Assembly: GCF_003268025.1 (NCBI RefSeq)
Contig: NZ_QLUW01000004.1
Location: forward strand, 558,001 to 622,000
Length of the DNA: 64,000 bases
Source of the DNA: Paenibacillus montanisoli
Lineage (GTDB): Bacteria; Bacillota; Bacilli; Paenibacillales; Paenibacillaceae
Reading direction: 5' to 3'
Shown here piece by piece: positions 61,899 through 64,000 of the stretch. Each line of letters opens with the position of its first letter. Within the stretch, counting starts at the first letter, position 1. The notes beneath the pieces were generated by a model that was given only the letters and a program-made list of their open reading frames with translations, did no database searches and was not told where the DNA came from. Position numbers and translations under genes: made by a program.

Positions 61899-63293
61899 TT
61901 AGCTAATCCATTCCAGCTTCGGCAAAATGTCTTTCTGCAGCTCGCACATCTCGTCAATCATCGCGCAAGCTTGATAGTAAGTCGGCGCTTGAGGATCGAG
62001 AAGAATCGCCTGGAGCAGCTTGGTCTTCGAGTTTTCCAAGTAGGCTTCCAGCAGCAGCTTATGAATCATGCCTTGGATGTGGATCGTGCCGATGATCGCC
62101 GTCGGCAGCTCAACCGACATCGGCTTAAGCGTAAGACCATCGCCGTTTACGATCGTTTGCGTCTCGACCACCATATCGTCAGGCAATCCTTTGATAGCGC
62201 CCTTATTTGGAAGGTTGGCCGCATTGATCTGAATTTCTTCGTTGAAGAACACGGCTTCAATAATCGGAATGGCGTATTCCCCGCTGCAGCGCACGTCTTC
62301 TTTATTGAACTTGAATGCTTTCTCTTCCCCCGGCTCTTCTGCCGCTTTGTCAGGGAACAGTTTGCGGTCCAAGCTGTATCCGCCCGCGCTATAGACGAAC
62401 TCCGGCGTTCTCGAGCCCTTCTCCCACAGCTTCTCGCTCAGCGGATCATAGCGATACTGCAGCGCCAGGCCCGCATAGAAATCTCCGGCCCACGAAATAT
62501 ATTCGCCGCAGTGGTTCGTACCCGGATACGGATAGTAGCCGTAGGTGCGGTACATCGTACGGGACAACGCCATATGGTCGAAATGCGCCAGCGGCTCGGC
62601 TTTCTTCTCCTTCTCTTTGAACAGCGGGTACAGATCTTCGCCCGTTTGCTTGTTCCAAATCTTCGTAAAAAAGCCGAAATGGTTGAGGCCACCGCCTTCG
62701 ACAGCGATCTCCTTCTTGTCCATTTCCAAAAACTCGGCAATTTGGTCGATGCCCATATCAAGGCCGTGGCACAAGCCGACGATCTTGATGGACGTCCACT
62801 TCGAAATCGCTTCTACCAGCTTCGCTTCCGGATTCGTATAGTTCAGGAACCATGCATCAGGGCACACTTCCTCCATCTTACGGGCGATTTCGAGCATCGG
62901 ACCCAAATTTCTCAGCGTATGGAACATCGAGCCCGGCCCGCCGTTCTCGCCGTAAATTTGTTTGCTGCCATAGCGGCGTGGAATATGGAAATCTTGAGAC
63001 CAGTAGTGGTAACGGTTCACCTCGATGGCCACGATGACGAAGTCCGCCCCCGTAAGCGCTGCTTCCAAATCGGTCGTTTTCCAGATCGAAGCGCCATGCT
63101 CGAACGCCCCGAACAGCTCTTTTGCATAGTTGTACGTTTTAGTTACATGCTCTTCTTTAATATCCATAAGTGCGATTTCGAGCTCTGTTCTGCTTCTCAG
63201 CTTCTCGGACAAAACAAGATCGTGCAAAGCGCCCAGCGCAAAAGCCATGCTTCCCGCACCGATCAATGAAACCTTCAGCTTTTTCATCTTCAT
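61899..63293 (-). CDS. Glycoside hydrolase family 4 (alpha-glycosidase)
   Basis: A 464-residue GH4 enzyme: SLIGAGSMAFALGALHDLVL (NAD loop), NYTNPEAKLVEAI, GLCHGLDMGIDQ (metal Cys) and GGGLNHFGFFTKIWN (metal His). It uses NAD+ and Mn2+ and is only distantly related to the GH4 at 46381. The sequence GENGGPGSMFHTLRNLG is typical of the alpha-galactosidase/alpha-glucuronidase-like branch. The ATG at 63293 overlaps the TGA of the ROK gene (TGATG), so the two are coupled. Confidence 0.88.
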   Translation of the reverse strand: MKMKKLKVSLIGAGSMAFALGALHDLVLSEKLRSRTELEIALMDIKEEHVTKTYNYAKELFGAFEHGASIWKTTDLEAALTGADFVIVAIEVNRYHYWSQDFHIPRRYGSKQIYGENGGPGSMFHTLRNLGPMLEIARKMEEVCPDAWFLNYTNPEAKLVEAISKWTSIKIVGLCHGLDMGIDQIAEFLEMDKKEIAVEGGGLNHFGFFTKIWNKQTGEDLYPLFKEKEKKAEPLAHFDHMALSRTMYRTYGYYPYPGTNHCGEYISWAGDFYAGLALQYRYDPLSEKLWEKGSRTPEFVYSAGGYSLDRKLFPDKAAEEPGEEKAFKFNKEDVRCSGEYAIPIIEAVFFNEEIQINAANLPNKGAIKGLPDDMVVETQTIVNGDGLTLKPMSVELPTAIIGTIHIQGMIHKLLLEAYLENSKTKLLQAILLDPQAPTYYQACAMIDEMCELQKDILPKLEWIS

Positions 63294-64000
63294 CAAGCTC
63301 CTTTGAAATGGTTTAATGCCGCATATCCGGCTCCTATGACGCCCGCATCGGGTCCGAATGCCGGCATGACGGCATGAATCTTCTCTTTCAAATGGTCCAG
63401 CACTTTGTTGCGAGCGCTTTCGATCACTTCATCTATTAACCATGGGTTATGGTGAATAACGGAGCCCCCGATGACGAAGATCTCCGGATCGAACATTTGC
63501 ATGAACGACGCAATGGCATTGGAGAAGCGTTCCACCCACAAGGCAACGACCCCCGCAGCTCTTGCGTCCGAGGCTCGGTATCGTTCGAACAACATCGGAG
63601 CCGTCGCTTCTTCTCCAAATAAGAGCCGGCTTGCTTTCTCCAGCGCTTCTCCGCTGCACAACGCCTCCAGCGTGTTGTCGGAAACGATCAGGCCGCCGAC
63701 CTCCCCGGCATACCCGTTCGCGCCATGAAAAATATCGCCGTTGAGAATCAACCCGCTTCCAATGCCGGTGCTGACGGTGATATACATCGAATGCTTGCGC
63801 CCTTTCGACGCCCCGTGCGCCGATTCAAGCAGCGCAATGACATTGACGTCGTTTTCAAGTACGACCTGGTGCCGCGGAAAATAGCCCTTGGCTTGCCGTA
63901 CGCTCAGTCCTTCCAAACAAGGAACGTTTGTCGAATCGACGATTCGCTCCGTTCCCTCCCGCCATGGCACCGGCAGCGCGATGCCGATCTTGCGGGCACT
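63293..64000 (-). CDS. ROK family sugar kinase (partial at right edge)
   Basis: The last 235 residues of a ROK protein whose N-terminus, with the ATP-binding DxGxT motif, lies beyond the right edge. Seen are LENDVNVIALLES, the STGIGSGLILNGDIFHGANG and AGEVGG signature, and IFVIGGSVIHHNP. The usual zinc-site Cys cluster is reduced to EALCSGEALEK. It probably phosphorylates the hexose released by the coupled GH4 enzyme; a ROK repressor is excluded only if no HTH precedes the visible part. Confidence 0.85.
   Translation of the reverse strand, partial: SARKIGIALPVPWREGTERIVDSTNVPCLEGLSVRQAKGYFPRHQVVLENDVNVIALLESAHGASKGRKHSMYITVSTGIGSGLILNGDIFHGANGYAGEVGGLIVSDNTLEALCSGEALEKASRLLFGEEATAPMLFERYRASDARAAGVVALWVERFSNAIASFMQMFDPEIFVIGGSVIHHNPWLIDEVIESARNKVLDHLKEKIHAVMPAFGPDAGVIGAGYAALNHFKGA

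Noticed and set aside
61971-63269. Very long plus-strand open frame opposite the second GH4 gene
   Set aside because: It is a shadow of a high-GC gene: rich in Arg, Leu and Val, no ribosome site, no motifs, while the minus strand encodes a full GH4 enzyme.

Overview
The window looks like chromosomal DNA of a Paenibacillus-type bacterium: a Gram-positive, endospore-forming plant-polymer degrader. The signs are a complete gerA/gerC/gerB-type germinant receptor operon, CcpA-like cre palindromes, strong AGGAGG ribosome sites with frequent TTG and GTG starts, YesM/YesN two-component regulators beside CUT1 sugar ABC transporters, and a large CBM22-GH10-CBM9 xylanase. No complete rRNA, tRNA or CRISPR array was seen.

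Layout. 1-909: the start of a pilin-like gene at the left edge and a VOC protein. 972-15064 (minus): a sugar locus with YesM/YesN kinase and regulator, an LplABC-like transporter, two GH38-like hydrolases and an unassigned TIM-barrel-like hydrolase. 15301-20419: an aldehyde dehydrogenase with a cre site, then a NarL-type two-component pair divergent from a small membrane protein, with a phased TTCCCG array between them. 20430-25562: an FtsX-type relic, a phytanoyl-CoA dioxygenase-like gene, and a VWA / PP2C / protein kinase triad. 25677-29423: ger operon. 29702-33854: secreted xylanase and a membrane protein. 33858-36173: VOC proteins, a MITE-like repeat element and a DUF488 protein. 36204-40313: a PhyH gene split by an amber codon, an unusual tandem isoprenoid-synthase protein, an HD phosphohydrolase and a large hairpin. 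40363-41205: a small membrane protein with a striking promoter-operator, and an MFS relic. 41218-53315 (minus): an unbroken ten-gene run of hutH-like, hutU, hutI, hutG, GH4, PfkB kinase (in-frame UGA), binding protein, two permeases and a SIS protein. 53586-55855: nucleoside hydrolase and AraC regulator. 56106-60973: an AT-rich accessory island of small membrane, lipoprotein and secreted genes plus decayed genes, bracketed by direct repeats. 61064-64000: DNA alkylation repair protein, a second GH4 enzyme and a ROK kinase cut by the right edge.

How it fits together. Most of the window is about catching polymers and glycosides outside the cell, importing sugars and feeding them into glycolysis under carbon catabolite control. 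The most notable point is the ammonia-lyase of the hut operon. It lacks exactly the Ala-Ser-Gly triad that forms the MIO cofactor, as in MIO-independent lyases such as ergothionase, yet sits upstream of intact hutU, hutI and hutG and of a fructosamine (frl)-like transport operon. This suggests breakdown of an N-substituted histidine rather than histidine itself. Other items of interest are the shared TTGAT-N5-ATCAA operators inside two near-identical promoters 20 kb apart, the VWA/PP2C/kinase triad, and the tandem isoprenoid synthase. Several genes carry single nonsense or frameshift lesions (PhyH, PfkB, a lipoprotein), so the region is either decaying or contains sequencing errors.
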